From contig OY762224.2 of assembly GCA_963665265.2 (NCBI GenBank), positions 3,906,001 through 3,970,000 on the forward strand: a stretch of DNA of 64,000 nucleotides, read 5' to 3'. This DNA is from CAXXHQ01 sp963665265 (GTDB taxonomy: Bacteria > Planctomycetota > Planctomycetia > Pirellulales > Thermoguttaceae). Position 1 is the stretch's first letter. The number at the start of each line of letters is the position of its first letter. A model generated the notes under the pieces. That model searched no databases. It saw nothing but the letters and a program-made list of their open reading frames with translations, and had not been told where the DNA came from. Position numbers and translations under genes: made by a program. Positions 45,728 to 55,108 of the stretch are shown here, piece after piece.

Positions 45728-46747
45728 ATGCGATTTCCCCTTTCGCTCACCCGCACCATGACCGGCTACCTACTGAAGAAAAAGCTCTCGGGCGAGACTC
45801 TCTTCCCTTTGGTGCTGATGCTCGAACCGCTCCACGCCTGCAACCTGCAATGCGCCGGGTGCGGCCGGATCCGCGAATACGCCTCGACGATGAACACGCG
45901 TCTGTCGCTCGAGCAATGCCTTGCGGCGGCCGACGAATGCGGCGCGCCGGTCGTTAGCGTTTGCGGCGGCGAACCGCTGATCTATCCTGAAATCGGCGAA
46001 TTGGTCGAACGACTTATCGCGAAGAAAAAACACGTATACCTCTGCACGAACGGCGTCGAGTTGGAGAAAAAACTCTCGCTCTTTAAGCCGTCGTCGCGTT
46101 TATTTTTCAACGTGCATATCGACGGCATGGAAGAATCGCACGACGCCATGGCCGGCCGTCGCGGCGTCTTCGCTTCAGCCGTGCAAGGACTTCGCGCCGC
46201 GAAACAGGCCGGCTTCCAAGCGACGGTCAACACGACGATTTACAAACAGACCGATATGAACGAGATATTGGTCCTCTTCGCCTATCTGACCGAACTGAAC
46301 GCCGACGGCATGATGATTTCGCCCGCCTTCGACTATCAAGCGGTGCAAAACGCCGATCCGAGCCGAGCGGACGAAATGTTCATGAATCGCGAGGAAATCC
46401 AAAAGAAATTCCGCGACGTCGAAGAGGAACTGAATCAGTTCCGCTTGACCGCTTCGCCGATCTACATGGACTTCCTCTGCGGCCGTCGCGAATTGCCCTG
46501 CGCCGCTTGGGCCAATCCGACTTTTAACGTTCGCGGTTGGCGCGGCCCGTGCTACCTGCGCGGCGATTCGCACTTCGCCTCCTACCGCGACCTGCTCGAC
46601 GCCTACGATTGGGCCTTGCTCGGCCCCGACCACTGCCGTCGTTGCGACCGCTGCATGGTCCATTGCGGATTCGAGCCTGCCGCCGTCCTCCGCGCCGACA
46701 AAGGCATTCGCGACCTCGTCAAAATGGCCGTTTGGCAAATGGGCTAA
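45728..46747 (+). CDS. hpnH: Adenosyl-hopene transferase HpnH (radical SAM)
   Basis: 339 residues. The radical-SAM cluster motif CNLQCAGC (Cys38, Cys42, Cys45) follows LVLMLEPLHA; SVCGGEPLIY binds SAM. The C-terminal half carries further cysteines (CAAWANPTFNVRGWRGPCYLRGDSH and CRRCDRCMVHCGFEP), as in HpnH. It joins the 5'-deoxyadenosyl radical to hopene to give adenosylhopane, the first step of extended hopanoid synthesis. Second gene of the shc-hpnH-hpnG set, 51 bp after shc. Confidence 0.95.
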   Translation: MRFPLSLTRTMTGYLLKKKLSGETLFPLVLMLEPLHACNLQCAGCGRIREYASTMNTRLSLEQCLAAADECGAPVVSVCGGEPLIYPEIGELVERLIAKKKHVYLCTNGVELEKKLSLFKPSSRLFFNVHIDGMEESHDAMAGRRGVFASAVQGLRAAKQAGFQATVNTTIYKQTDMNEILVLFAYLTELNADGMMISPAFDYQAVQNADPSRADEMFMNREEIQKKFRDVEEELNQFRLTASPIYMDFLCGRRELPCAAWANPTFNVRGWRGPCYLRGDSHFASYRDLLDAYDWALLGPDHCRRCDRCMVHCGFEPAAVLRADKGIRDLVKMAVWQMG

Positions 46748-46895
46748 TAGGGCGTTCTGCGAGCGCCGTCGCTATTCGTAGGGTGGGCCGAGCGCAGCGA
46801 GCCCCACCGCGGATAGTTTGTAGGGTGCGTGCTTGCACGAACCGATGGGTAGCCCAGGTTCTTGAACCTGGGCCGCGTCAGCGGCAAGAGGCAAT
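46748..46895. repeat. Mosaic hairpin repeat after hpnH
   Basis: Begins immediately after the hpnH stop with TAGGGCGTTCTGCGAGCGCC (hairpin), then TAGGGTGGGCCGAGCGCAGC..., then GTAGCCCAGGTTCTTGAACC..., each self-complementary. The same modules recur at 47785, 52100 and 56225. Probably REP-like dispersed elements that also act as transcript ends. Confidence 0.65.
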
Positions 46896-46968
46896 ACCGC
46901 ATAAGCCGTGGCCGTAGGTCAGGCGCTCCTGTGTCTGACAATCAATCCTAACAATTCGGCGCATCCAA

Positions 46969-47787
46969 ATGCCGCTCGAACTACCGCAACTCGTCGAACG
47001 CCTGTTGCACGACCGAGTCGACTTACGTTCGCCGGTCGTTTCCGTCGCCGCCCCGCGTTGCCGCGCCGCCCTCCTCTTCGCCCTCGTGACCGAATCGGGC
47101 CGATTCGAAGACCGCCTCCGACGATCCGTCAAAATCCGCGGTCAACATTTTGCTTTCCGCGAAGGGCTTTTGGGCGATCGCCGTATCGTCGTCGGCCGGT
47201 CCGGCTCCGGCCAAAAAAACGCCTCCGAAGCGACTCAAGCGATCATCGACGGACATCGCCCTTCGCTATTCATCTCCGCCGGATTCGCGGGCGGATTGGC
47301 TCCGACGCTCCAACCGTTCGATATTTTCGTCGCGTCGGAAGCAAAAAACTCAAACGGCGAATCGATCCGGTTGCTCGACGACGACCTCGCCCACGAAGCG
47401 CAATCATCCGCCGCCGGCTTTACTGTCGGGCGTTTACTCACCTTCGACCGCATCATCGGCCGACCGGAAGAGAAGCGCGAACTTCATGAATCGACCGGCT
47501 GCGACGCCGTCGATATGGAGAACTTCGCGACGGCCGAAGTTTGCCGCCGAAACGGCGTTCCGTTTCTTTCGCTGCGAGTCATTTATGACGGGGCCAACGA
47601 CGCCATTCCCGACTACGCCGAAAATCTGTTGCGACAGCGCACCGAGCCTGCCCGCTGGGGCGCGGCCCTCGGCGCCCTCTGGCGCGAGCCTTCCCGCCTC
47701 AAATCGCTTTGGCAAATGAAAGAAAAAAGCCTCGAAGCGTCAAACCGACTGGCGGCCGCGATAGAAAAAATCGCTGCAACTTCGTAG
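46969..47787 (+). CDS. hpnG: Adenosylhopane nucleosidase / phosphorylase HpnG
   Basis: 272 residues of the nucleoside phosphorylase/MTA nucleosidase superfamily. Signatures are IVVGRSGSGQKNASEAT, LFISAGFAGGLAPTLQPFDIFVASEA and CDAVDMENFATAEVCRRNGVPFLSLRVIYDGAND, with the family's M-E and purine-binding Asp. HpnG removes adenine from adenosylhopane in bacteriohopanetetrol synthesis. It lies 221 bp after hpnH, separated only by a dispersed repeat. ATG at 46969. The TAG stop is the first three bases of another copy of the hairpin repeat. Confidence 0.9.
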   Translation: MPLELPQLVERLLHDRVDLRSPVVSVAAPRCRAALLFALVTESGRFEDRLRRSVKIRGQHFAFREGLLGDRRIVVGRSGSGQKNASEATQAIIDGHRPSLFISAGFAGGLAPTLQPFDIFVASEAKNSNGESIRLLDDDLAHEAQSSAAGFTVGRLLTFDRIIGRPEEKRELHESTGCDAVDMENFATAEVCRRNGVPFLSLRVIYDGANDAIPDYAENLLRQRTEPARWGAALGALWREPSRLKSLWQMKEKSLEASNRLAAAIEKIAATS

Positions 47788-47805
47788 GGCGCTCTGCGAG
47801 CGCCG
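47785..47805. repeat. Hairpin repeat overlapping hpnG stop codon
   Basis: GGCGCTC-TGC-GAGCGCC, a perfect 7-bp stem, starts with the TAG stop codon of hpnG. Same family as 46748, 52100 and 56225. About 60-120 bp later (about 47868-47905) comes a TTTGCGTCTTCGCGGTGAAA unit related to the repeats at 8364-8470. Confidence 0.6.
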
Positions 47806-47933
47806 CGGTCGTCTACGCCTACCGATATACTTCCGTGCAATCTCTGGCAAAAAAATTCATCCCCTCAAAAACCTTCTTTGCGCCCTTTGCGTCTTCGCGG
47901 TGAAACCTCCCCTAGCGCAGCGAACGTTTCAAA

Positions 47934-49166
47934 TCATTTCGGACAAGCCGCCAACGGAATCTTCAAGGAAAACTCCGCCCCGCCGTCCGGCTGATTTCTC
48001 GTCTCGATCGAGCCGCCATGCATCGCGGCGATCCGCCACGTTTTCGACAGGCCAAGCCCCAGCCCTCGCCCCGCTTGGCGGGCTGAATAGTACGGATCAA
48101 AGATATGCCTTCGCTCCTCGGCCGTAACGCCCGGCCCGTCGTCTTGCGTCCGTACGACGAGAAAACCGTCGGCCTTGGCGACGTGGAGCGAAACGAAGCC
48201 GCCGTCGTCAATCGCCTCGAATGCGTTTTGGCACAGGGCGCCGACGGCCACGGCCAATTGCGTCGGATCGGCCTCGATTTCAAAATCCTCGACCGGCCCG
48301 CTAAACCGAAACTTCGCGCCGACTTCGGCCGCGTTTTTTTCAAACTGCTCGACGATCGTCCGAATCCACGCCTGAACGGCGAAGCGTTTCTTTCGCGGGG
48401 CAGGGGGGCGCGCGAAAAGCATCATGTCGGCGATCATTTCATAGACCCGCATCGCTTGCGAGTGAATCAACGCCAAGTCGCGTCGACGCTCCGGATGCGT
48501 TTCTCCTTTAAGAAGCAATTGCGCCCGACCGGAAATGACCGCCAAAGGATTGTTCATTTCATGCCCGGCCCCGGCGGCAAACTCGGCCATCGATTCGAGC
48601 TTTTCTCGCTCCAAAGCGGCGTTGAAGTCGCGCAGGATTCGCCCCGTCCGCGCTAATTGAGCGATAACGGGCCGAAGAGCGTCCGCGAGACTATCTTCGT
48701 CCGAAGGTCGTACGCCCTTCCAGGCAAAAAGCCACTTGGCCGTCCGATCGGCGCCGCTCGAAACGTTTTGAAACGCCGCGTGCGCTCGTTCAACCGCCTC
48801 GACCGTCGCGAAAAATTGGGCGTCGCTTTCCGCCAGTTCCGTCGAAGCGAAAAGCCGCGCAACCGCTTCGGCAATCGAAAGATCGCCGAATTCTTCGTTC
48901 GCCGAAGCCCAAACGTCCTCCGACGGCGCGAAGTCGCAAAGCCATGCGACTGCCTCGGAAATAAAATCGACGCCCGCGGCGCCGTTTAATTGCAGAGCGG
49001 CCCAGAGCGCAAAAAAAGGATCGTCTCGCAACGATTGTGCGAAACGATCCTTTTGCAATTCGACGTTTTCAGCAATGAGCGCGGCTACCCAATTCCGCGC
49101 CGCGACCGAGGACATCGGCACGAGCGAACGACGCGTTCCATCGAGGATCGGCGGAAAATATCGCAT
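47934..49166 (-). CDS. Soluble sensor histidine kinase
   Basis: 410 residues, no membrane segment. The N-terminal ~190 residues are helical and may be an HDOD-like or unknown sensory domain. HisKA box: EFAAGAGHEMNNPLAVISGRAQLL (phospho-His in GHEMNNP). HATPase: ALCQNAFEAIDDGG (N box), TQDDGPGV (G1), FDPYYSARQAGRGLGLGLS (F/G2). It probably phosphorylates the response regulator encoded 25 bp upstream (49192-49773). ATG at 49166. The signal is unknown. Confidence 0.92.
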   Translation of the reverse strand: MRYFPPILDGTRRSLVPMSSVAARNWVAALIAENVELQKDRFAQSLRDDPFFALWAALQLNGAAGVDFISEAVAWLCDFAPSEDVWASANEEFGDLSIAEAVARLFASTELAESDAQFFATVEAVERAHAAFQNVSSGADRTAKWLFAWKGVRPSDEDSLADALRPVIAQLARTGRILRDFNAALEREKLESMAEFAAGAGHEMNNPLAVISGRAQLLLKGETHPERRRDLALIHSQAMRVYEMIADMMLFARPPAPRKKRFAVQAWIRTIVEQFEKNAAEVGAKFRFSGPVEDFEIEADPTQLAVAVGALCQNAFEAIDDGGFVSLHVAKADGFLVVRTQDDGPGVTAEERRHIFDPYYSARQAGRGLGLGLSKTWRIAAMHGGSIETRNQPDGGAEFSLKIPLAACPK

Positions 49167-49191
49167 CGTTTCTCAATCGCCGACCGCGAAG

Positions 49192-49773
49192 TTAGGCGGC
49201 CGACGGCGCTTCGATGTCCAATTGACCGCACATCCGATCGAGAAGCTTTTCCACTTCGAACGGCTTGTGCATGAAGTCGTTGGCTCCGGCGGCGCGAAGA
49301 TCGGCGATCTTGTCCTCTTCGACCATTCCGGAAATGCAAATGATTTTCACGTCGTCCATCGCCTTGTCGCTACGGACGCGTTGGCATACTTCCTTCCCGT
49401 TGATGTCGGGAAGCATGACGTCGAGAACGATCAGGTCAGGATGATATTCCTTGACCATCATGCCGGCGTCGAAACCGTTGTTGACCGAGCGAATCTCGAA
49501 GCGGCCGTCGCGATCGAGAACGTCCGTGATCAACTCTACCAATTCAACGTCGTCGTCGACAATTAACACCTTGCGCTTGCCGCTCTCTAGGGCGTCGGTC
49601 GGAATCCCGTTATCTCGCATAAACAAGAATAACTGCTCTCGGGGAATGCGGCGGAACCGACTTCCCGGAACGCGGAATCCCTTCAACTGTCCCGAATCAA
49701 AGCAGCGGATGATCGTCTGTTGGCTGACCTTGCAAATCTTGGCCGCCTCGCCGGTCGTGAACACCGTTTTCAT
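49192..49773 (-). CDS. Response regulator with N-terminal excisionase-type HTH and C-terminal receiver
   Basis: 193 residues. Residues 1-55 form a MerR/excisionase-type DNA-binding domain (VFTTGEAAKICKVSQQTIIRCFDSGQLKGFRVPGSRFRRIPREQLF). Residues ~68-185 form a receiver domain (KVLIVDDDVELVELI, phospho-Asp in LIVLDVMLPDINGKEV, CISGM, HKPFEVEKL). The order is the reverse of most response regulators, where the receiver is N-terminal. It sits just before the histidine kinase gene in one operon, which makes them a likely pair. ATG at 49773. Targets unknown. Confidence 0.93.
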   Translation of the reverse strand: MKTVFTTGEAAKICKVSQQTIIRCFDSGQLKGFRVPGSRFRRIPREQLFLFMRDNGIPTDALESGKRKVLIVDDDVELVELITDVLDRDGRFEIRSVNNGFDAGMMVKEYHPDLIVLDVMLPDINGKEVCQRVRSDKAMDDVKIICISGMVEEDKIADLRAAGANDFMHKPFEVEKLLDRMCGQLDIEAPSAA

Positions 49774-50193
49774 ATCTGCGTCACCATCCCTTTGGCTAGC
49801 GAGAAGCTAGCGCCAGCGAGACCTCAGAAAAGGAGTCGGAATCATTCCTTGGGTCTCTGGTCCTCCGTGGAAACTTGGCGAAAATCGCCTTAAGTTCGCG
49901 AGACTCGTAAAACTCGTACTTCGCAATTTTTGATTTAATAGTAGGCCCGTTCGGCTTTTCCGACATTGCCAAACTTACCAATTGACCGCAATTATAGCTA
50001 TCTTCCCGATGCTGTCAATACGACTATAACCTTTGCAAGTCCCTGAATCGTAAAGCTTTACGACCCTCCCGTTTTAACGGAAATTACTCATCCCGCCATT
50101 TCTCTCAATTTCAGAGGCAATCTGAATGTGATTTACGCGACCAGCCACTATGCGTTAATACTGCCGATTGCGTGAAAAAGGCGAACTCGGTTC
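49774..50193. other. 420-bp intergenic upstream of the HTH-REC gene
   Basis: No gene seen. It must contain the promoter of the two-component operon (minus strand) and the 3' flank of mnmG. A small inverted repeat GCTAGC-GAGAA-GCTAGC lies at about 49795-49811, close to the regulator's start, and could be an operator (low confidence). Nothing else recognised. Confidence 0.35.
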
Positions 50194-52032
50194 CTAGCCT
50201 TCGCTCGGCGACTTCCGACGCCCTTCAAGCGAAACCATCAACGCCGTAAGATCGGCCGGCGTGATCCCGCTGATCCGCCCCGCTTGCGCGAAGTCCGCAG
50301 GACGAACCTTCTCGAACTTCTCCCGCGCCTCCTGACGAAGATGCCGCACCGCCGAATAATCGAAGCCCTCAGGAATTCGTCGATCGGCCAACCGACGTTG
50401 CCGTTCTATCTCAACCTCTTGCCTCGCTAAATAACCGGCATATTTTGCATCATAAACGACTTGGTCCGCCGTCTCGCGCGGCACGGACGAAAGCTCCGGA
50501 ACTCGCGCAGTCATATCTTCCCAAGTCGTTTCAGGCCGACGTAATATCTTCATCAGCGAAACCGGACCTTCGTGCGTCGATTCAAGCTTCCGCGAGATTC
50601 GCGCAATCTCGTCGCGCTTCGTTTCAAAACGAGACCAACGCGCGTCGTCAACCAACCCAATCTCGCGCCCCTTCGCAGTTAACCGCCTGTCGGCGTTGTC
50701 CGCCCGCAAAAGAAGTCGGTATTCCGCCCGACTCGTAAACATACGGTAAGGCTCGTCCACGCCGCGCGTGATCAAATCGTCGACCATCACGCCCAAGTAA
50801 CCTTCATGCCGGCCGGGTACGAACGGCTCTTTCCCCTGCAACATCAGCGCGGCGTTGGCCCCCGCTAACAATCCTTGAGCGGCAGCCTCTTCGTAGCCCG
50901 TCGTGCCGTTCACCTGCCCCGCGAAGAATAGCCCCTCGACTTCCTTCGTTTCCATCGAACGCTTCAACTGGTCCGGCGGCATGTAGTCGTATTCTATTGC
51001 GTAGGCGTAGCGCATCACTTCGGCCTTTTGCAGACCGGGTATCAGCCGGATCATTTCGTCCTGCACTTCGCGCGGCAAACTCGTCGAAAATCCGTTTATA
51101 TAAACTTCCTGCGTTCCCCGACCTTCCGGCTCCAAAAATAACTGATGCCGCTCTTTGTCGGCAAACCGAATGATCTTCGTTTCAAATGAGGGGCAATAGC
51201 GAGGCCCGGTCGATTGAATCTGGCCGGTGAACATCGGCGCCCGGTGTAAATTCGCTCTCACCACATCGTGCAACTTCTCGTTCGTATAAACGATCCAGCA
51301 TGGAACTTGCTCGCAATCGAGTCGGTCGGTCATGAATGAGAACGGCTCCGGCTCTTCGTCTCCGTCCTGCCGCTCCGTTTGCGAATAGTCGATCGAGCGC
51401 GCATTAATACGCGGCGGCGTACCGGTTTTGAAACGACAAATCGTAAAACCAAGTTCGGCAAGCGAGCGGCTCAGCCCTTCATAGGTCGGTTCCCCCATCC
51501 GACCGCCGGGCATGGTCATTTCGCCGACATGAAGCACGCCCCGCATAAACGTGCCGGCGCTCAGAACGACCGCCCTGGCTTTATAGACGGCTCCGCCTAA
51601 TACTCGAACGCCGACGATGCGTTTCCGCCCCCCGACGTTTTCAACCAATAACTCATCGCCCGTATCTTGCCGAAGGATCAAATTCGGCTGCGATTCGAGC
51701 GTCCGTTTTATCTCGTGTTGATAGGCGTGTTTGTCGGCCTGCGCCCGAGGTCCATGCATGGCAGGCCCTTTACGCCGATTGAGCATGCGAAACTGAATGG
51801 CCGTGGCGTCGATCGCGCGCCCCATCGCGCCGCCAAGGGCGTCGATCTCGCGGACGATTTGCCCCTTCGCCACCCCGCCGATCGCCGGATTGCAACTCAT
51901 CTTGGCGATCGAATCCAAATCGCTCGACAAAAGAACGGTCGAGGCGCCCATCCGCGCGGCGGCCAACGCGGCCTCCGCTCCGGCATGGCCTCCGCCTATC
52001 ACAATCACGTCAAATTCATACTGTGCGCTCAT
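50194..52032 (-). CDS. mnmG: tRNA uridine-5-carboxymethylaminomethyl modification enzyme MnmG (GidA)
   Basis: 612 residues. FAD-binding GGGHAGAEAALAAARMG at the N-terminus; family signatures MSCNPAIGGVAKGQIVREIDALGG, FSTSLPREVQ (GLSTSLP type) and LFFAGQVNGTTGYEEAAAQGLLAGANAAL; C-terminal helical domain (EGFDYSAVRHLRQEAREKFEKVRPADFAQAGRISGITPADLTALM). It works with MnmE to modify U34 of some tRNAs. ATG at 52032; the longer frame to 52203 is spurious and runs through a repeat. mnmE is not in the window. Confidence 0.97.
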   Translation of the reverse strand: MSAQYEFDVIVIGGGHAGAEAALAAARMGASTVLLSSDLDSIAKMSCNPAIGGVAKGQIVREIDALGGAMGRAIDATAIQFRMLNRRKGPAMHGPRAQADKHAYQHEIKRTLESQPNLILRQDTGDELLVENVGGRKRIVGVRVLGGAVYKARAVVLSAGTFMRGVLHVGEMTMPGGRMGEPTYEGLSRSLAELGFTICRFKTGTPPRINARSIDYSQTERQDGDEEPEPFSFMTDRLDCEQVPCWIVYTNEKLHDVVRANLHRAPMFTGQIQSTGPRYCPSFETKIIRFADKERHQLFLEPEGRGTQEVYINGFSTSLPREVQDEMIRLIPGLQKAEVMRYAYAIEYDYMPPDQLKRSMETKEVEGLFFAGQVNGTTGYEEAAAQGLLAGANAALMLQGKEPFVPGRHEGYLGVMVDDLITRGVDEPYRMFTSRAEYRLLLRADNADRRLTAKGREIGLVDDARWSRFETKRDEIARISRKLESTHEGPVSLMKILRRPETTWEDMTARVPELSSVPRETADQVVYDAKYAGYLARQEVEIERQRRLADRRIPEGFDYSAVRHLRQEAREKFEKVRPADFAQAGRISGITPADLTALMVSLEGRRKSPSEG

Positions 52033-52099
52033 CCATACAATGATACTTAGAACGCCGTGCTCCGGCGAGGGGGAGAAAAAGTTGAAAATGGGACAGCCG

Positions 52100-52200
52100 T
52101 AGGACGCTCTGTGAGCGCCGACATGAGCATCCCGTTTAGCGGCAATCCCGAAGGGATGCGCGTTCGCGTCGTAGGGTGGGCCGAGCTCCGCGAGTCCCGC
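52100..52200. repeat. Mosaic hairpin repeat between mnmG and SNF2 genes
   Basis: TAGGACGCTCTGTGAGCGCC (52100-52119) is a copy of the hairpin module at 46748, 47785 and 56225. It is followed by GGCAATCCCGAAGGGATGCG and TAGGGTGGGCCGAGCTCCGC, also self-complementary modules shared with 46.8 kb and 56.3 kb. Confidence 0.6.
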
Positions 52201-52209
52201 CAAGAATCG

Positions 52210-54015
52210 CTACGCCGCCCGGGCCTTCTTCGGCTCGGCCCGCTTCAGTTTGAACAAGCCGAACAGTTCGTCGTGCGTTAGACCGAGTTTCCTGGGCTTC
52301 GTCGTGTCCGAGAAGATCGTCTCGAACAACTCGCGTTTCTCTTGCAGCACGCGATCGATGCGCTCTTCAATTGTGTTCGTCGAAACGTAGCGGGTCACAT
52401 AGACCGGCCCGTCGACGCCGATGCGATGCGCACGATTGATCGCTTGATCTTCGACGGCCGGATTCCACCACCGATCGAAAAGAAAAACGTAGTTCGTAAA
52501 TTGCAGGTTGAGACCGACGCCTCCCGCCCCATAGCTCATCAAAATGACATGACTGCTTTTGTCTTCGCGAAAGCGGCGAATCACGTCATCGCGACGGGCG
52601 GAAGGAATCTGGCCGTGGTATTCGAGCGGATTGAACCGCGCAAGATGCTGCGAAAGATGCTTGAGAGCGCCGACCCATTGGCTGAACACGATCGCCTTGC
52701 GGCCGCTGTCGGCAATCTCCTCTAACTCCGCCTCGAGCCGTTCCAGTTTCGCGCTGGCGCCGGTGGCCGGATCGAAGTTGCAGATTTGCTTGAGCCGAAT
52801 CACTAATTCAAAAACGTGCTGGATCGTGGCCGAAGCGCCCATCTCTTCAAGCCGCACGACGCCGTCGTTCTCGGCCAGCGAATAGCTCTCGCGCTGCTCG
52901 GGAGTCAAATCGAGTTGCTCGTCGTTGACCGTCTTCGGCGGCAATTCCGTAAGCACCAGATCTTTCGTCCTCCGCAAAACGTAATCGCTCACCGTGCGAC
53001 CGATCTTCCTCGGCTTCATGTCGCTCGATATGAAACCAGGCGCCAAAAACTCGAAAATGCCGACCAAGTCCTCGGTGCTGTTCTCGACAGGCGTCCCAGT
53101 GAGCGCCCAGCTCCGCTTTCGGGAAATCGATCGTACGATTTGATTCGTCGCCCCCGAGCGATTCTTAATGCGCTGCGATTCGTCGAGCACGACCAGATCG
53201 AATTGCGGCGGCTCGATCTGACTCCCGTCCGCCTCGTCGACGACCGTCCCTTCGAATAAATCGCGATCGCGACAGACCAATTCGTAATTCGCGATGCGCA
53301 GCGGAACGTCCGGCAACCGCCATTGCCAACGCCGCTTGCTCTGCTCCCCTTCGACGATCATCAGGGGAATCTCCGGCGCCCAACGCTCGAACTCGCGCTG
53401 CCAGTTCGTCACTAACGGCTTCGGACAAATTAAAAGAATCTGCTTCGCGTCTCCTTTGTGCAGCAAGAGACGAATCGCCGTAATGGCCTGCATCGTTTTT
53501 CCCAACCCCATCTCGTCGGCGAGAACCGCCGCTTGACGCGGGTAGAGAAACGCCACACCCTCGAACTGATACGGAAACGGCTTGAAAGGAAACGTCAATT
53601 CCCGCTCGGCAAGAACCGATTCGAGCGACGGCTGCAATATATACTCAATGCGATCTTCCAGCTTAACGACGTCTTTCGGCGGCCGGACTCGCGTCGTTTG
53701 CTTGGCCGCTAAGAAATCGTCCGCCTTGAGCGTGATTTTCGGAACGGTCGTCTCCGGCTTCGCGAATTGCGGCGCCGTAGAAGACTCGCCGGAAAAAATA
53801 AAACTCTTCAAGCGAGGAGCGAGTCGCCGCAGCGAAATGGAAAGAGCCTTCGGTCGCTCGACCGTTACTGGCGCCGTAATCGCGCGAACCGCGACGCCCG
53901 CCTCTCGCGCGGGATCGACCGAAACGCAACGCGGCGCCGCGACGTCGAAACGCTCGCAACTAGCCGCCGGCGGCTCGGGCGCAAACCATGAGCGTACGAC
54001 TAACTTCTCTTGCAC
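52210..54015 (-). CDS. SNF2/RapA-family DNA-dependent ATPase
   Basis: 601 residues. The N-terminal ~150 residues are a variable leader. The helicase core has Walker A ADEMGLGKTMQAI (I), ILLICPKPLVTNWQREF (Ia), LVVLDESQRIKN (II, DESQ in place of DEAH), ALTGTPVENSTEDL (III), KAIVFSQWVGALKHL (IV), LMSYGAGGVGLNLQ (V) and RAHRIGVDGPVYVTRYV (VI). It is short for SNF2 proteins and lacks a SWIM zinc finger. It may remodel protein-DNA complexes or recycle RNA polymerase. GTG start at 54015 with AGGAG upstream. It follows a conserved hypothetical gene by 25 bp. Confidence 0.9.
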   Translation of the reverse strand: MQEKLVVRSWFAPEPPAASCERFDVAAPRCVSVDPAREAGVAVRAITAPVTVERPKALSISLRRLAPRLKSFIFSGESSTAPQFAKPETTVPKITLKADDFLAAKQTTRVRPPKDVVKLEDRIEYILQPSLESVLAERELTFPFKPFPYQFEGVAFLYPRQAAVLADEMGLGKTMQAITAIRLLLHKGDAKQILLICPKPLVTNWQREFERWAPEIPLMIVEGEQSKRRWQWRLPDVPLRIANYELVCRDRDLFEGTVVDEADGSQIEPPQFDLVVLDESQRIKNRSGATNQIVRSISRKRSWALTGTPVENSTEDLVGIFEFLAPGFISSDMKPRKIGRTVSDYVLRRTKDLVLTELPPKTVNDEQLDLTPEQRESYSLAENDGVVRLEEMGASATIQHVFELVIRLKQICNFDPATGASAKLERLEAELEEIADSGRKAIVFSQWVGALKHLSQHLARFNPLEYHGQIPSARRDDVIRRFREDKSSHVILMSYGAGGVGLNLQFTNYVFLFDRWWNPAVEDQAINRAHRIGVDGPVYVTRYVSTNTIEERIDRVLQEKRELFETIFSDTTKPRKLGLTHDELFGLFKLKRAEPKKARAA

Positions 54016-54040
54016 TCCCGCTCTCCTGCTCGTCGCCGAC

Positions 54041-54637
54041 TTATCGCACGGCCTGCTGCGCTTCGTCGATCGCCTCGCGAATCCGTTGGAACGGCTCGGC
54101 GAAGTCGAACGACTCGGCCATTTCGCCGAACCGCTCGCAGATCATCAGGCGCTGACCGTCGGCCTTCGCCGGAAGCGCCAATCGATTGCGTCCCAACTCG
54201 AACGTGAACAAGCTCGGACCGCCCCGATGCGCGCGATCGATGCGGTAGTTCTTCTTCTCGCTCTGCAGGGTCACTGTTTCGTCGTCCGACGGCAACACCA
54301 AGGCCACGATCCGCTCGACGTAATCGCGCACCGACAACGCCGGCTCTTGATCGGTGAAAATAATGTCGGGCTTGGCCGTGCCTTGTTTGAGCAAGGTCTG
54401 ACCGATCTGCTCGCCGTACAAAAACGCCTCCAAGGTCGGACCGTAGAGGATTTCCTGCGCACGGTTAGGCTTAATAGGCGCCGTGCAATGAAATTCCATC
54501 GGACGACCGAGGCGATTCAACACCAAATAGCCGCCGAACAATCCGTGCTGCGGATTGCGTACGACGGTTAAGAATCCGAATGCGTCTTGCGATTTTTCTT
54601 CTTGGTTGCTCATCTTTTTGGCGTCGCTTCTTCGCAA
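54041..54637 (-). CDS. Conserved hypothetical protein upstream of SNF2 gene
   Basis: 198 residues (190 if ATG 54613 is used), soluble. It contains FGFLTVVRNPQHGLFGGYLVLNRLGRPMEFHC, then KPNRAQEILYGPTLEAFLYGEQIGQTLL, a well-structured alpha/beta domain I associate with planctomycete hypothetical proteins. The TTG start at 54637 has AGGA at good spacing; the ATG at 54613 does not. Operon with the SNF2 ATPase (25-bp gap), so it may be its partner. Function unknown. Confidence 0.65.
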   Translation of the reverse strand: MRRSDAKKMSNQEEKSQDAFGFLTVVRNPQHGLFGGYLVLNRLGRPMEFHCTAPIKPNRAQEILYGPTLEAFLYGEQIGQTLLKQGTAKPDIIFTDQEPALSVRDYVERIVALVLPSDDETVTLQSEKKNYRIDRAHRGGPSLFTFELGRNRLALPAKADGQRLMICERFGEMAESFDFAEPFQRIREAIDEAQQAVR

Positions 54638-55108
54638 ACTCTTCCTTTTTCGTGATTAACGACGTTCTCGCTGATTTCGCCCGTAGGGATATTTATCACC
54701 TCCGGCGGAACTTAAACGACGACGTCAAACGAAACGGACGTAGGACCTCTGCGGCCTGTCGTGAAATCGGGAAAGCAAGCAGGCGAACTTTAGCGCCCAC
54801 GCTCGGAATGCCCGACAGGAAAGATGCGCAAAAGATATGGCCCCGTTAAAGAAAAATTATGCGGTATTATCGGAATCTTTTTGTCAAGTAAAATCGGTTG
54901 ATCCGATCGTCACAATCGTAGCGATTAGGCAAAATTCCGTCGTAACTTACTATGTGATTGTCATTTGCAAACGGTCCCCCTCGAACGTGAAAAATTTTAT
55001 CGAAAAAACGCATTAAAACTAATGCGACAAACGCTCGACTTTTGCGGAGCTTTCTGGTTATACTGAAGCCTGTTAAGAAATGAGTTCTTTTCAAGGGGAT
55101 TTATATCC
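54638..55108. other. 471-bp intergenic between divergent genes
   Basis: A+T-rich near 54840-55080. It must hold promoters for both flanking genes. No operator, RNA or gene recognised. AAGGGG at about 55093-55098 may be the ribosome-binding site for the gene at 55109. Confidence 0.4.

Noticed and set aside
49075..49566. 163-codon plus-strand frame over the response-regulator gene
   Set aside because: Antisense shadow; the receiver and HTH motifs on the minus strand are unambiguous.
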